Assembly (NCBI RefSeq): GCF_040719145.1
Contig: NZ_JBFDUZ010000002.1
Location: forward strand, 518,217-582,216
Direction: 5' to 3'
Source: Paenibacillus sp. JQZ6Y-1
GTDB lineage: Bacteria; Bacillota; Bacilli; Paenibacillales; Paenibacillaceae
DNA: 64,000 bases
A program made the translations under genes and the position numbers. The notes below the pieces were generated by a model. The model was not told the origin of the DNA. It worked only from the letters and a program-made list of their open reading frames with translations, and made no database searches. Of the stretch, positions 18,941 through 29,355 are shown piece after piece. Position 1 is the stretch's first letter; each line of letters begins with the position of its first letter.

Positions 18941-19546
18941 ATGAACATGGCAAAACACATGCAAAAAACAGGACTCGCTATTCTCGTTACCGGAGCCGCT
19001 ACACTGGGTTCATTTGCAGCAACGACCGCTATCGTGCCGTCTTCATCCGTGTATGCCGCAAGCACAAGCATGGCATCCAGTCAGCAAAGTGGAGCTGCTC
19101 TGCTGAACACCTTTTACAAGCCAGCGCTGAAAGGGCACTTCCCAGAAGCAAATGGCAATCCGGTTGATAAGCTGATTGTAGGCGATACCACGCGTGCATC
19201 CGCTATCGCGATCTATGGCAAACCGACGACTTCGCGTACAAGTGCATCCGGTTATGATATGTATCATGCTGAGATGGGAACGCCGGGTTACGCGTTATCC
19301 TATAATAGCTCCAATGTGCTCAAGGAAATTCGCTATCTGGGTACAACCGTCGAGCGCAAGCAGACGATTGGCAGCATCACCATGAGCGTGCTGAAGAAAA
19401 ATTGGTATGCCCCAAGCTCAACAGCGACCATCACTAGCGGTGGCAAGAAGCAAACCAAGCTGACTTACAACCGTGGTGACTACAAGCTGGAGTTCATCTA
19501 CAACAGCCCAACCGATCTGGATCATATCAACCTGCTGAAAAAATAA
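18941..19546 (+). CDS. Secreted YjgB/DUF4309-like protein
   Basis: This encodes 201 residues with a Sec signal peptide (hydrophobic run GLAILVTGAATLGSFAATTA, cleavage near VYAAS). The mature domain carries the pattern of YjgB-type proteins: 'G(N)PVDKLIVGDTTRASAIAIYGKP' followed by short beta strands and the phrase GYALSYNSSNVLKEIRYLG. The function of this secreted family is not established. The ATG at 18941 follows AAGGAGGAATTACC; a longer frame from 18917 would overlap that site. Followed by a strong terminator, it is a single-gene unit. Confidence 0.75.
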   Translation: MNMAKHMQKTGLAILVTGAATLGSFAATTAIVPSSSVYAASTSMASSQQSGAALLNTFYKPALKGHFPEANGNPVDKLIVGDTTRASAIAIYGKPTTSRTSASGYDMYHAEMGTPGYALSYNSSNVLKEIRYLGTTVERKQTIGSITMSVLKKNWYAPSSTATITSGGKKQTKLTYNRGDYKLEFIYNSPTDLDHINLLKK

Positions 19547-19587
19547 TTCCGGCGTTTGCAACAGCATCGCCGCTGTATAATCAACAC

Positions 19588-19631
19588 AGCCGTACCGCAC
19601 AGTGTTCCACTGATGCGGTACGGCTTTTTTG
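19588..19631 (+). terminator. Terminator after the YjgB-like gene
   Basis: A 12-bp stem pairs AGCCGTACCGCA (19588-19599) with TGCGGTACGGCT (19614-19625), followed by a T-run. Confidence 0.9.
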
Positions 19632-19825
19632 CGGGATTGGATATGTATGTGCTACAAAATGGTTCATGTGTACGAATAGAGCTGCAGCTGATTCCCTGCA
19701 GAATGGCACCCTGTACAAAAAAGCGCCGATCCACGGCACAGTGTAAGGTGATTTCCTTCGCACTGCACCGTATATCGGCACCTTTCTATCTTATATCGTT
19801 GGCTATACTTATACTGCTTATCTTA

Positions 19826-21148
19826 TTATTTTCCTTGGGATACTAGCTTCATCGCTTCATCCGCTGCTTGCAGCGTCAGATCAATATCACCATCGGTATG
19901 CGCAGTTGTCAGGAACCAAGCTTCGTATTTGGAAGCAGCCAGACAGATGCCGCGATCCAGCATATGACGGAAGAACGAAGCGAATTGCTCGCCATCTGTA
20001 TCCTGCGCCTGATCGTAATTGGTCACTGGATGATCGCAGAAATGAGTAGAGAATGCCCCTTTGATCCGGTTGATCGTCAGCGGTACACCATAACGTTCGG
20101 CGGACGATTGAATCCCGTCGGTCAGACGAATCGCTAGACGCTCCATTTCGTCGTATACGCCCGCACCTTGCAGTACTTCCAGACAAGCGATACCAGATGC
20201 GATGGATGCTGGGTTACCCGCCATCGTACCCGCCTGATACGCAGGACCGAGCGGCGCAACCTGCTCCATAATATGCTTGCGACCGCCATACGCACCGATT
20301 GGCAAGCCGCCGCCGATGATTTTACCTAGAGCGGTCAGATCGGGCGTAATATCCTCATGATTGTCCAGACCGGCATACGTTTGTGCCGATCCATAGTGGA
20401 AACGATAAGCGGTAATGACTTCGTCGTAAATAACGAGCGCGCCATACTGATGAGCCAGCTTGCACAGCCCTTCCAAAAAGCCTTTTTCCGGCATAACCAT
20501 CCCGAAGTTGCCGACGATCGGCTCCACCATCACAGCTGCCACTTCGTCGCCCCAGCGCTCCAGCGCTTCTTTTAATCCATCCAGACTGTTAAATGGTACA
20601 GTGATCACTTCATTGGCGATACTTGCCGGTACACCAGCGCTATCTGGCGTGCCGAGTGTGGATGGACCAGAGCCAGCAGCGACCAGAACCAGATCGGAGT
20701 GACCGTGGTAACAGCCAGCGAATTTGATAATTTTGGTGCGGTCGGTATATGCGCGTGCTACCCGAATGGTGGACATCACGGCTTCTGTACCGGAATTGAC
20801 GAAACGAACTTTATCCAGTGAAGGGATGCTGTCCTTGAGCATTTTCGCCATTTGGATTTCTAGCTCGGTTGGTGTGCCGTACAGCACGCCATTTTCCGCT
20901 GCACGCGTAATGGCTGCTGTAATATGCGGGTGAGCATGACCAGTGATGATCGGTCCGAAGGCTGCCAGATAATCGATATATTTGTTGCCGTCCACATCGA
21001 AGAAGTGCGCTCCTTTGGCAGAAGACATGAATACTGGCGCACCGCCACCTACTGCCTTGAACGAACGTGACGGGCTATTTACCCCGCCGACGATATGTTC
21101 TAATGCCTGCTCATACAATTGTTCCGAACGTTTGCGATTCACATTCAT
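19826..21148 (-). CDS. hemL: Glutamate-1-semialdehyde 2,1-aminomutase
   Basis: This PLP enzyme converts glutamate-1-semialdehyde to 5-aminolevulinate for tetrapyrrole synthesis. It encodes 440 residues. The start matches the family ([20 protein letters not shown]), the cofactor segments include [14 protein letters not shown], and the PLP Lys is about residue 276 in [17 protein letters not shown]. The start follows AAAGGAGATATATC. It is monocistronic and not within a hemAXCDBL operon, so it may be the second paralogue (GsaB in B. subtilis) rather than the primary HemL. The sequence alone does not decide which. Confidence 0.9.
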   Translation of the reverse strand: MNVNRKRSEQLYEQALEHIVGGVNSPSRSFKAVGGGAPVFMSSAKGAHFFDVDGNKYIDYLAAFGPIITGHAHPHITAAITRAAENGVLYGTPTELEIQMAKMLKDSIPSLDKVRFVNSGTEAVMSTIRVARAYTDRTKIIKFAGCYHGHSDLVLVAAGSGPSTLGTPDSAGVPASIANEVITVPFNSLDGLKEALERWGDEVAAVMVEPIVGNFGMVMPEKGFLEGLCKLAHQYGALVIYDEVITAYRFHYGSAQTYAGLDNHEDITPDLTALGKIIGGGLPIGAYGGRKHIMEQVAPLGPAYQAGTMAGNPASIASGIACLEVLQGAGVYDEMERLAIRLTDGIQSSAERYGVPLTINRIKGAFSTHFCDHPVTNYDQAQDTDGEQFASFFRHMLDRGICLAASKYEAWFLTTAHTDGDIDLTLQAADEAMKLVSQGK

Positions 21149-21308
21149 CTTGATATATCTCCTTTGTTAACCTGTTGTATGGAAGAAAGCGTCCGTATAC
21201 ATTGGACGCTGTAACCGTGCGATATGTCTGTTCCAGACCGTATCTATTTTAACACGGGAGTAGAGCTAGGCAAATGACGACTGTATGAACAAACCGCATG
21301 ATGGCATG

Positions 21309-21341
21309 AAAAAAGGAAGCTTTCGTGAAGAAAGCTTCCTT
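21309..21341 (-). terminator. Terminator of the LCP gene
   Basis: An 11-bp stem pairs AAGGAAGCTTT (21313-21323) with AAAGCTTCCTT (21331-21341). The minus-strand reading is followed by six T's. It lies ~160 bp downstream of the LCP stop. The rest of 21149-21498 shows no convincing gene. Confidence 0.8.
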
Positions 21342-21498
21342 AGATGTCGCCGCATGTAGCGGCGGAATTGGATTCATGCTGGTAATGATGCGCTCTGTTC
21401 TCTCTGCCTTATATGGAGCGACGATTTGGCTTCATCCGGTTCCATTACCCCATGTACCGGATGATGTTCAATGGAATGCTTGGCATTGCCATCCTGTT

Positions 21499-22659
21499 TT
21501 AGTTGCTCGACGAATTCGAGCTGGAAGACGTAGACGACGATCCATTGCTGGATGAAGCATCCGAAGAACTGGAAGTACCGGTGCTGCTCTGGGAATCAGT
21601 CATAGAGCTACTGCTTGAACTTCCAGATGTAGAGCTGCTGGATGATGTGCTGTCTTCGTTAGTACCCGTTTGACCATCACTGGATACCGGAGTTGGCTCG
21701 ACGGTTGTTTTGTTCAACGCATCCTGTACAAATTGCTTCAGCTTCTCATCACTGCTGACACCGATTACTTGAGCACCGCCTACATGCTTCTCAGCAAGCA
21801 AGTCATTCGGCGGAAGCTGTTCGCTGCCACTCATATTGCTGTCATATGCTACGCTGGCAAGCTTCCACAGATCGTCCACACTCAGATTGGTATCAATGTA
21901 CGGATTCACCTGCTGTAGAATATCCGGCAGATTCATAATCGAGGTGGTCGATTTCAGCTTGTCACCCACCGCAGTCAGGAAAGCACGCTGACGCTCGGTA
22001 CGGGAGAAGTCGGACATCGCGTCATGACGGAAACGCACATATTCCAACGCCGTTTTGCCGTCCAGATGCTGCGTACCGGCTTTGAGATCAATATCGTATT
22101 CATGCTTGTCGGCTGCACTGGTATAGTGCATATCTTTTTCGACCGTGTAATCAATACCGCCTACCGCATCCACGAGCTTAATAAAGCCTTGGAAGTCGGT
22201 ATATACATAATATTGCACCGGAATGCCCAGTAGATCGCTCACCGTCTTCATCGCGGTATCTGGACCGTGCGTAATCGCGGCATTGATACGGCTTTCTCCA
22301 TGTCCGGGGATGTCTACATACGTATCACGCAGGATGGAGAACAGATGAATGGTTTTTTTGACTGGATCAAGCGAGGCGACCAGCATCGTATCGGAACGCG
22401 GGATTTCCCCGTCGTCGGAACTGCGTGAGTCAACGCCCATCAGCAAAATGTTGACCGGCTCAGTACCTGTCCAGACCGGCGGCTCAGCAGCCACAGCGGT
22501 GTTGGTTGGCAGATTTTTGAATGGAGAAGCATCTCCTGTTTTTTGTAGAGCACCAATTTGGTTGTAAACTGCGGTAAAATAGTAAATGGCGTAGCCGATG
22601 ATCGCCACAGCGACGATGATCAGGCTCCAAAGCAGCGTGCGCTTTGTTTTCAAATTCAT
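21499..22659 (-). CDS. LytR-CpsA-Psr (LCP) family cell-wall glycopolymer ligase
   Basis: This membrane-anchored enzyme attaches teichoic-acid-type polymers to peptidoglycan. It encodes 386 residues. One N-terminal membrane helix (~8-28) is followed by the LCP domain with NILLMGVDSRSSDDGEIPRSD, the Arg-containing FSILRDTYVDIPGHGESRIN, and LEYVRFRHDAMSDFSRTERQ. The last ~60 residues are almost pure Ser/Thr/Asn/Gly, a low-complexity wall-spanning tail not needed for catalysis. The ATG at 22659 follows AAAGGAAG; an in-frame TTG at 22677 lies in that site. The 22660-23030 gap is the divergent promoter region with the ABC exporter; no gene was seen. Confidence 0.9.
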   Translation of the reverse strand: MNLKTKRTLLWSLIIVAVAIIGYAIYYFTAVYNQIGALQKTGDASPFKNLPTNTAVAAEPPVWTGTEPVNILLMGVDSRSSDDGEIPRSDTMLVASLDPVKKTIHLFSILRDTYVDIPGHGESRINAAITHGPDTAMKTVSDLLGIPVQYYVYTDFQGFIKLVDAVGGIDYTVEKDMHYTSAADKHEYDIDLKAGTQHLDGKTALEYVRFRHDAMSDFSRTERQRAFLTAVGDKLKSTTSIMNLPDILQQVNPYIDTNLSVDDLWKLASVAYDSNMSGSEQLPPNDLLAEKHVGGAQVIGVSSDEKLKQFVQDALNKTTVEPTPVSSDGQTGTNEDSTSSSSSTSGSSSSSSMTDSQSSTGTSSSSDASSSNGSSSTSSSSNSSSN

Positions 22660-23030
22660 GCACGTTCTTCCTTTCAAAGATAAGGTTCACGATGTATAAG
22701 GCTATACCTCATATTCAGTGTTAACGGTTTGTCGATTGTTGTCTGTAGCCTTACATTCTGCGAGATGCAAGGCAGGTAAAGGCGTGAAGCTTAGCATTGT
22801 CTTCACAACACCCGTACATTATAATTTCTTTTCAGGCAACAATCAATTGTGACATATCGATGGAACAAGCAGGTCAGCATCTGTCAATCCCTGCCCCTTT
22901 TCATATGATAGTGCGAGGATTTGTCGAAAAAAAGAGCAGAACGGTTACAATCCGGTCTCAATCCGGCAAACAACAGCAATCGCTGTACCCACATTTTACC
23001 GGTAAGCCGGTACATCAGAAGGAGAACAAC

Positions 23031-24056
23031 ATGCAGGCGATTGAAGTTCACGCATTACGCAAAACCTTTCAAATCCAGCAAAGCCGTGGTGGTTTGAAAG
23101 GCGCATTACAGGATTTATTTGCACGTCAATATCATGAAGTAACGGCTGTAAATGATATTGATTTTAGTATTCCGCAGGGCGAAATCTGCGGATATATCGG
23201 CGAAAATGGTGCGGGCAAGTCAACTACCATCAAGATGCTGACCGGTATTCTCGTGCCAACCTCCGGTCAGATTCGGGTGAATGGCTATGTGCCGTACGAA
23301 GAACGAGAGAAATTTGTACAGGGCATTGGCGTCGTATTCGGTCAGCGCAGTCAGCTATGGTGGGACATTGGCGTGATCGAGTCGTTCCAGCTGCTGCGCA
23401 AGGTGTATCGAGTATCTGAGCAGGATTTCCGCAAGCGGTTGGATGAGCTGGTCGAGCGCTTGGAATTACAGGAGTTGCTTAGTCGTCCGGTACGTAAGCT
23501 GAGTCTCGGTCAACGGATGCGCTGTGAGCTGGTAGCAGCGCTGCTGCACAATCCGTCGATCATTTTCCTCGATGAGCCGACGATTGGACTGGACATCGTC
23601 GTAAAGTCGGAGATTCGTGAATTTCTTAAAGAACTGAACCGTACGCAGGGCACGACGATTCTACTGACGACTCACGATTTGCAGGACATCGAAGCGCTCT
23701 GCTCGCGAGTGATTATGCTGGATGCAGGCAGCATCATTTATGACGGGGGCTTGGATGAGTTGAAGTCCCGCTGGGGAAGAGGGCGCGAGGTGCGTTTTCA
23801 GTTTGGCGAACCTGTACAGAACGATCAGCTCCGGCAATGGACAGCTGGCTTGCCGGTCACATGGACACAGGAGAGCGAACTGGTGGCGACTGCGCTTGTA
23901 CCGGCAGAGCTGACCGTATCGGAATTGTTCTCACGCGTGCTGGCGGTAACGCAGGTGACGGATGTGCAGATTTCCGAGACGAGTACCGATGAGATCGTGC
24001 GCCAGATTTACAGCTCCGGTTCGGCGGAGAAGCCGGGAGGCACGCTGCATGTCTAG
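23031..24056 (+). CDS. ABC-2 exporter ATP-binding protein
   Basis: This encodes the 341-residue ATPase subunit of the three-gene exporter. Walker A is at ~57-65 (GENGAGKST), the Q-loop region is FGQRSQLWWD, the signature is LSLGQRMR (~157) and Walker B is IIFLDEP (~177-183). A C-terminal extension after ~240 is typical of DrrA-like exporters. The ATG at 23031 follows AGAAGGAGAACAAC; the open frame extends upstream to 22797 but lacks homology and a ribosome site there. The 3' end overlaps the first permease by 8 bp. Substrate unknown. Confidence 0.92.
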   Translation: MQAIEVHALRKTFQIQQSRGGLKGALQDLFARQYHEVTAVNDIDFSIPQGEICGYIGENGAGKSTTIKMLTGILVPTSGQIRVNGYVPYEEREKFVQGIGVVFGQRSQLWWDIGVIESFQLLRKVYRVSEQDFRKRLDELVERLELQELLSRPVRKLSLGQRMRCELVAALLHNPSIIFLDEPTIGLDIVVKSEIREFLKELNRTQGTTILLTTHDLQDIEALCSRVIMLDAGSIIYDGGLDELKSRWGRGREVRFQFGEPVQNDQLRQWTAGLPVTWTQESELVATALVPAELTVSELFSRVLAVTQVTDVQISETSTDEIVRQIYSSGSAEKPGGTLHV

Positions 24057-24843
24057 TTTGTACTGGGATTTTATCCGCATCCGCTTTCTGACGATGCTGG
24101 CGTATCGGGTCAATTATTACTCTGGTATTCTCGTGTATACGCTCAATATCGGGGTGTATTATTTCACTTGGCAGGCGATCTACGGTGGCAAGGAGGAATT
24201 GGCGGGCTTTACCGCTGCTCAGATGACGACTTATGTGGCAGTATCGTGGATGGCGCGGGCGTTTTATTTTAACAATCTGGATCGAGAGATTGCGACCGAG
24301 ATTCGGGATGGTACGATTGCGATTCAGTTTATCCGTCCGTACAATTATCTGCTGGTGAAGATGATGCAGGGATTCGGCGAGGGATTGTTCCGGTTCACAC
24401 TGTTTATGATTCCGGGCATGATTATCGCGGTGCTGCTGTTTCCGGTGCAGCTGCCGACCAGCCCAGCATCGTGGATTGGGTTTCTCGTGATGCTATTTTT
24501 CAGCTTTTTGATCAATACGCAGCTGAATATTCTCGTTGGTCTGATGGCATTTTTTATCGAAAATAATGATGGTCTGATGCGTATGAAACGGGTTGTGGTC
24601 GATCTGTTCTCTGGTCTGCTCATCCCGATCAGCTTCTTCCCGGGCTGGTTGGTTTCCATTATGAACTTTTTGCCGTTTCAGGCGATTACGTATTTGCCCG
24701 GCTCGGTATTCACCGGACGCATTGCTGGAACCGGTATATGGGAAGTGCTCGGCATTCAGGTGATCTGGTTTGTGATCCTGCTCGTGCCGATGATCATCGT
24801 ATGGCGCGCCGCCCGGGTGCGACTGTTCGTGCAGGGAGGTTGA
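24049..24843 (+). CDS. ABC-2 family permease (DUF990 type), subunit 1
   Basis: This encodes 264 residues with six predicted membrane helices, starting MSSLYWDFIRIRFLTMLAYR. It matches the DUF990/ABC2_membrane_6 pattern, with a cytoplasmic FIRPYNYLLVKMMQGFGEGL loop. Two such permeases next to a DrrA-like ATPase form a hetero-exporter; characterised relatives (cyanobacterial VetABC) export viologens. The ATG at 24049 follows GGGAGG and overlaps the ATPase stop, giving coupling. Four bases separate it from the second permease. Confidence 0.88.
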   Translation: MSSLYWDFIRIRFLTMLAYRVNYYSGILVYTLNIGVYYFTWQAIYGGKEELAGFTAAQMTTYVAVSWMARAFYFNNLDREIATEIRDGTIAIQFIRPYNYLLVKMMQGFGEGLFRFTLFMIPGMIIAVLLFPVQLPTSPASWIGFLVMLFFSFLINTQLNILVGLMAFFIENNDGLMRMKRVVVDLFSGLLIPISFFPGWLVSIMNFLPFQAITYLPGSVFTGRIAGTGIWEVLGIQVIWFVILLVPMIIVWRAARVRLFVQGG

Positions 24844-24847
24844 GAAG

Positions 24848-25642
24848 ATGCGCATGACATACTATACCGGGCTGATCTGGGAATATTTCACCAATTATAT
24901 GAAAACAAGATTGACCTACCGCGCCGATTTCTGGGTCGAAGTGATCTCCGACCTGCTATTTCAGGCGACCAACCTGATCTTTATCTTCGTCGTGTTCGCC
25001 CATACGGAGACGCTGGGTGGCTTCACGGAGGCGGAAGTGGTATTTGTATATGGATACTTTATGGTTCCGTATGGATTGTATAGCTGCTTTATCAATCTAT
25101 GGAACTTTGGCGACCGTTATATTGTCAAAGGCGAGATGGATCGCATCCTCACTCGTCCAGCGCATAGCCTATTCCAGATTTTTCTTGAGAATCTTGATCC
25201 GCCATCGCTGATCGGCTCGGTGATCGGACTGATTATTATGGTCTGGAGCGGTGGACAGCTAGGCTTGGAGATGGAGTGGTGGTATATTCCTGCGCTGATA
25301 CTGATGACGATTGGCTCAACGCTGATCTATGCAGGCATTTATATTATTCTCACCTCGGTATCGTTCTATTCTGATTCACCGACTGGTATTATTCCATTGA
25401 TGGTCAATATCCAGACGTATGGACGTTATCCGATTACCATCTACAACCGCATTATCCAGATCGTACTGACTTGGGTGCTGCCGTTCGCTTTTGTCGGCAT
25501 TTATCCAGCAGCATTGTTTTTGGAGCGACCGGAGATGATGAGGATGGCATGGCTGACACCAGTGATGGGGCTTGTCTTTTTCACAGCAGCTTTATTGTTC
25601 TGGAATAGTGGGGTGAAACGCTATCGGGGTGCGGGGTCGTAA
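24848..25642 (+). CDS. ABC-2 family permease (DUF990 type), subunit 2
   Basis: This encodes the 264-residue second permease of the exporter. It has six predicted helices and a family signature near the first loop (RADFWVEVISDLLFQATNLI). The charged loop VKGEMDRILTRPAHSLFQIF mirrors the same position in subunit 1, showing paralogy. It starts just downstream of GCAGGGAGG. It is the last gene of the operon, and a strong bidirectional terminator follows 150 bp later. Confidence 0.88.
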   Translation: MRMTYYTGLIWEYFTNYMKTRLTYRADFWVEVISDLLFQATNLIFIFVVFAHTETLGGFTEAEVVFVYGYFMVPYGLYSCFINLWNFGDRYIVKGEMDRILTRPAHSLFQIFLENLDPPSLIGSVIGLIIMVWSGGQLGLEMEWWYIPALILMTIGSTLIYAGIYIILTSVSFYSDSPTGIIPLMVNIQTYGRYPITIYNRIIQIVLTWVLPFAFVGIYPAALFLERPEMMRMAWLTPVMGLVFFTAALLFWNSGVKRYRGAGS

Positions 25643-25795
25643 TCGAAGGATTCTGTTCGTTGGTGCCATGGTAGTGCATCATTTCATTGTTTGCAAATAG
25701 CAGACGTTGCCTGTCGAATCGCAAGTACAAGCATCGCAATCTATTCTATGGTGTAGATGCGTAAGGAACACCTTTGATGAACGATAGCTAGCACA

Positions 25796-25834
25796 AAAAA
25801 GCCCGATCCAATAACACATTGGATCGGGCTTTTT
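25796..25834. terminator. Bidirectional terminator between exporter and SLH gene
   Basis: A 15-bp perfect stem pairs AAAAAGCCCGATCCA (25796-25810) with TGGATCGGGCTTTTT (25820-25834). It serves both convergent transcripts. Confidence 0.92.
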
Positions 25835-25913
25835 GCATGATATTCCATGTTAATAGAGAGGAATTACTTCTTATCTTCTTGCCAGCGTAGCGATGATGAG
25901 TCGCCGTACGCCA

Positions 25914-28900
25914 TTACGGAGTGTCTGTTGGTTCTGGATTCGGCGTTATAGTCGGTGTTGAGGTATCCGCTTCTTCCGTATTCTGAGCTGGTGTCGAGTA
26001 GTCATAATGCTGCTGATCAGGCTCGAATACATTCGAAGGTTGGTTTGAATCGGCTGGTTGGGAAGCTGGCTCCTCGCTCGGATTCGGTGACGGATCGGTA
26101 TCTGGATTTTGCGTCTTCGGCGTCTCGGAGCCGGACTCTGTTTCTGTTCCAGAAGTCGGATTACTATTCGGATCGGATGTGGACGTATCTCCCGTTTCGG
26201 AAGATGGCGCCGTCGGATCAGAAGAAGGATCGGTTGTACCAGTAGAATCTTCTGGCGTGGACGATTCTGGCATGTTGTTAGCTTCCGATTGGTGTTTTAC
26301 AAAGGCACGATCTGCTTCTAGCACAGCAATATACATATCCCGCAGTTCCACAAAAGGAATCATATTGGAGTCAGACTGGCTTACTGCCGATTGCAGATGA
26401 TTGGTGGCATCTTGAAGACGGATATAGTAATAATCTGATGAATCATGAGCTGCATCCATATCCATGTAAGCTGTATTTAAAGCATTTTGGATCATGTCAG
26501 AAGAAATCCAGTCTTTGCTGTAATCGGCAAGCGCAGCTTTCAACTTGAGTTCATATTGATCCAGATCGTTTTGCGTTGCTTGTGTACTGTTTACCAGTTC
26601 TCGCGCATTGTTAAATACATGGAAAAAGTTTTGATTGTACTTGTAGCTGCTTGGCTCGTAACTGCCCAGTACATAGCTGTTAAGATGATATCTTGCATAA
26701 CTGTCGTATTCGATTTGTGCTTGTTCAATCAAGGCGAGCAGTCGACTAGCATCTTTGGCTTTCAGGTTGCTCAATGCCTGATCCAGCATGGATTGAGCGG
26801 ATCCCAATAAACTGACTCCAGTATACGGATCGTTCACCCATCTTTGTGCTCTTTCTTGCAGCGACAGCAGTTGTTGACGATTCTCTTCACTCAGATTGCT
26901 GTTATCGTCTCTGACCATATGGTCGATAGAAAGAAGCTGTTCCTGAATACGATTGCGCAGCTCGCTATCTTTTTGGTTATACGCCAAATGGAACATAGTC
27001 CATGCCATATTCAGTTGGTTGAAGGCTTCTTCGTTGCTTAACTCCGTATTCTCGCCGGATAGCACCGAGTTACCTTGTTGGAGTGCCTGTTTGATAACTG
27101 GGAATTCATTCGGCATATACAGTTGCAGATTATCATTAGCATCATAGAGAAGTGTTTCCACTTGACCGGTCAGCATCCGCAGTTTGTTATGATAATTTTC
27201 TTCGGAATTCTCTTGATGACCGAGACCGCTAGAACTCAGTTCTTCGTTCAATTGTTCAAGTAGACGGTCCACCTGATCCTGTGTCATCACCGAGTGCATC
27301 ATATCCGTATAACGGTAGTATATGCTCATCAGCTTTTGCGAATCTTCCCGGTCGATGATGCCATGGGACAGATCGTAGATGTTTTCCAGTCTCAGGTTCA
27401 ATTCGTTAAAGTTCACATCTTGAATCTGTTCAAATTGCTTTCTCATCTCGTCAACGATCGATACATACTCGTCAAACTGAGCTTTGGTAGTGAGTGGATT
27501 AAAATAATCCTCTTCAAAATTGTTCATGCGATCTTTGAGCATGAAGCGTCCTACATCCGTATAGTTGATCGGAATGCGTTTCACAGTCATTAAGAAATCG
27601 TAGTAGTTATACAGCGATTTTTGCGAAGCCTTATATTGCTCTAGCGACGCTTTCAAGCTTATTACAGCGGTATCGATATCCTGCTGTGTATGGTCCGCTT
27701 GATTGAGTGTGCTTGTCGCCTGTTCAATCGCTTGCTTCAGCATATCTTTCCAAGGCCCCGGTTGTTCGTCCAGTACTGGAATGTCATTCGGACGCATGAG
27801 CATAGTATTGGCTTTCTCAATACCTGTTATCAGTTTGGAAATATCCAGTGTGATGGTTGGGATGTCTTTTTCTTTGTCCTTGTCTTTATCTTTTTTCTTC
27901 GTGTTGATATTGGTAGCTGCTGGTGCGGGGCTATCTGTATTTTTGCTGCCGTTGATATTGGATACGGCAGATTTCTGATCCATATAGTTGCGGATGACAT
28001 CGTTGGCGGATTTATCCTTGGACAATGTGATATTGCCGATGACAGCAGCGGGTTGAAGCGTAACCAGTGGGCTACCATCATACTGAGAAGCATCCAGTAC
28101 ATTCACGTTGCCATCCAGTGTAAGTTGCTTCAAGTTCGGTTGGATCGCAAGCTGCTGAATCGAAGCGTTGCCTTGGGTCTGAACGGTAGCCGTATTGTTC
28201 AGCGTCAGTTTGCCGATGGTCGAGCTACCAGACGCTTGAATGATGGAGTTCAGGGAAGAGACAGTTACATTACCCCAACTGCTGTTATCCAATTGCGCAG
28301 TCAGTGGAGTCGCACCGGTACCGTTAATTTGCAGATTGCCAGTCGATTGGATATTTTTCAACGTGACCGAGCCGTTTACAACCAGATTGCCGTCAAACGA
28401 AATGCCTTTACCATCAAAGACGCCGCCATTGGCGTTCAGCACGATGGTGTTGATATGAGTGACAGTGCGCTGACTGCGATCAATATCCAGCTTGGCACCT
28501 TTCAATACAGCCCCATTATCCACGCCGAACAATCCTTGCAGACTGCCGTTGATCGTATATGGAATATTGCCGACACGTACGGTGTTGCCCTGTGCATTCA
28601 CTTGACCTACGGGGTGATCCAGCAGTTGGACGAACAGATCGGCACCGGTTTTGCGATCAAGTGGTGCATTGACATCTGTGTTGCTATCAGCAATAACCAT
28701 TCCGTATGAACGTGCAATGTCCATTGCGCTTGGGGAAGAACCATCGCTGTTCTCGCTTTGCAGGTCCATCGCTTTGACCAAAGAAGTAACCAATTCTTGA
28801 CGGGTTATCGGTTGGCTCGGATGGAACAGTTCGCCCGTACCTTCCATATATCCGGCTGCTTGTACGGCTTCTATATAGGGAGCACTCCAATTGGCGGAGG

Positions 28901-29183
28901 ATACGTCTAGATATGATGTTTTGGATGTAGGATTTACATCCAGTTCGAATATATTGCACAGAATCTTAGCCATTTCTGCACGTGTCAGCACTTTATCGGG
29001 CATAAAGTCGCCTTTAGCACCACCAGTCATCAATCCAAGTGTGCGTACTTCCGCAATGGAAGAACTACCTGTTTCTGCAGCGAAAGCTGTAGATGGGGAC
29101 CAGAGGGGGGACGTAAATGGTGCTGCTGTAATACCGAAGATAATGGCTGTAGCGATTAATTTTTGACGATTGACTAATTTCAA
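25914..29183 (-). CDS. Large S-layer homology (SLH) domain surface protein
   Basis: This encodes a 1,089-residue surface protein. The signal peptide (~1-35) is followed by SLH repeats from ~40 to ~200 (MTGGAKGDFMPDKVLTRAEM and similar), which bind pyruvylated cell-wall polymer. Residues ~210-400 form a repetitive Gly/Asn/Val/Leu beta region resembling a right-handed helix. A Lys/Asp linker (KDKDKDKEKD) leads to a long helical region (~440-950) with FIVAR-like segments. The tail is ~120 residues of Pro/Ser/Thr/Asp. It starts at a TTG (29183) after GAGGAGCGCTCATC. Probable role is a surface scaffold or binding protein; no enzyme motif was seen. The 550 bp upstream are A+T rich with a hairpin and no gene. 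Confidence 0.85.
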   Translation of the reverse strand: MKLVNRQKLIATAIIFGITAAPFTSPLWSPSTAFAAETGSSSIAEVRTLGLMTGGAKGDFMPDKVLTRAEMAKILCNIFELDVNPTSKTSYLDVSSANWSAPYIEAVQAAGYMEGTGELFHPSQPITRQELVTSLVKAMDLQSENSDGSSPSAMDIARSYGMVIADSNTDVNAPLDRKTGADLFVQLLDHPVGQVNAQGNTVRVGNIPYTINGSLQGLFGVDNGAVLKGAKLDIDRSQRTVTHINTIVLNANGGVFDGKGISFDGNLVVNGSVTLKNIQSTGNLQINGTGATPLTAQLDNSSWGNVTVSSLNSIIQASGSSTIGKLTLNNTATVQTQGNASIQQLAIQPNLKQLTLDGNVNVLDASQYDGSPLVTLQPAAVIGNITLSKDKSANDVIRNYMDQKSAVSNINGSKNTDSPAPAATNINTKKKDKDKDKEKDIPTITLDISKLITGIEKANTMLMRPNDIPVLDEQPGPWKDMLKQAIEQATSTLNQADHTQQDIDTAVISLKASLEQYKASQKSLYNYYDFLMTVKRIPINYTDVGRFMLKDRMNNFEEDYFNPLTTKAQFDEYVSIVDEMRKQFEQIQDVNFNELNLRLENIYDLSHGIIDREDSQKLMSIYYRYTDMMHSVMTQDQVDRLLEQLNEELSSSGLGHQENSEENYHNKLRMLTGQVETLLYDANDNLQLYMPNEFPVIKQALQQGNSVLSGENTELSNEEAFNQLNMAWTMFHLAYNQKDSELRNRIQEQLLSIDHMVRDDNSNLSEENRQQLLSLQERAQRWVNDPYTGVSLLGSAQSMLDQALSNLKAKDASRLLALIEQAQIEYDSYARYHLNSYVLGSYEPSSYKYNQNFFHVFNNARELVNSTQATQNDLDQYELKLKAALADYSKDWISSDMIQNALNTAYMDMDAAHDSSDYYYIRLQDATNHLQSAVSQSDSNMIPFVELRDMYIAVLEADRAFVKHQSEANNMPESSTPEDSTGTTDPSSDPTAPSSETGDTSTSDPNSNPTSGTETESGSETPKTQNPDTDPSPNPSEEPASQPADSNQPSNVFEPDQQHYDYSTPAQNTEEADTSTPTITPNPEPTDTP

Positions 29184-29355
29184 GATGAGCGCTCCTCGTT
29201 CATTCAGTTAGGTTTTATGAATACTGTGTATAAAACAAACACTGTTCTCCGTTATTTTATTTCGGTCGTATGAATCAATAATTTAGTATTTTTTATAAAA
29301 AAATAAAACAATGTCATATCTTTTAAAAAATGGATGTATGATATCGTTGTTAATA

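Noticed and set aside
21325..21555. 76-residue plus-strand frame beyond the LCP gene end
   Set aside because: It begins inside the LCP terminator hairpin, overlaps the LCP 3' end and has no family features.
22797..23030. N-terminal extension of the exporter ATPase
   Set aside because: The extension has no ribosome site or ABC homology; the ATG at 23031 has both.
27690..28709. 339-codon plus-strand frame inside the SLH gene
   Set aside because: It is a shadow of a well-supported SLH coding sequence and has no ribosome site or recognisable domain.
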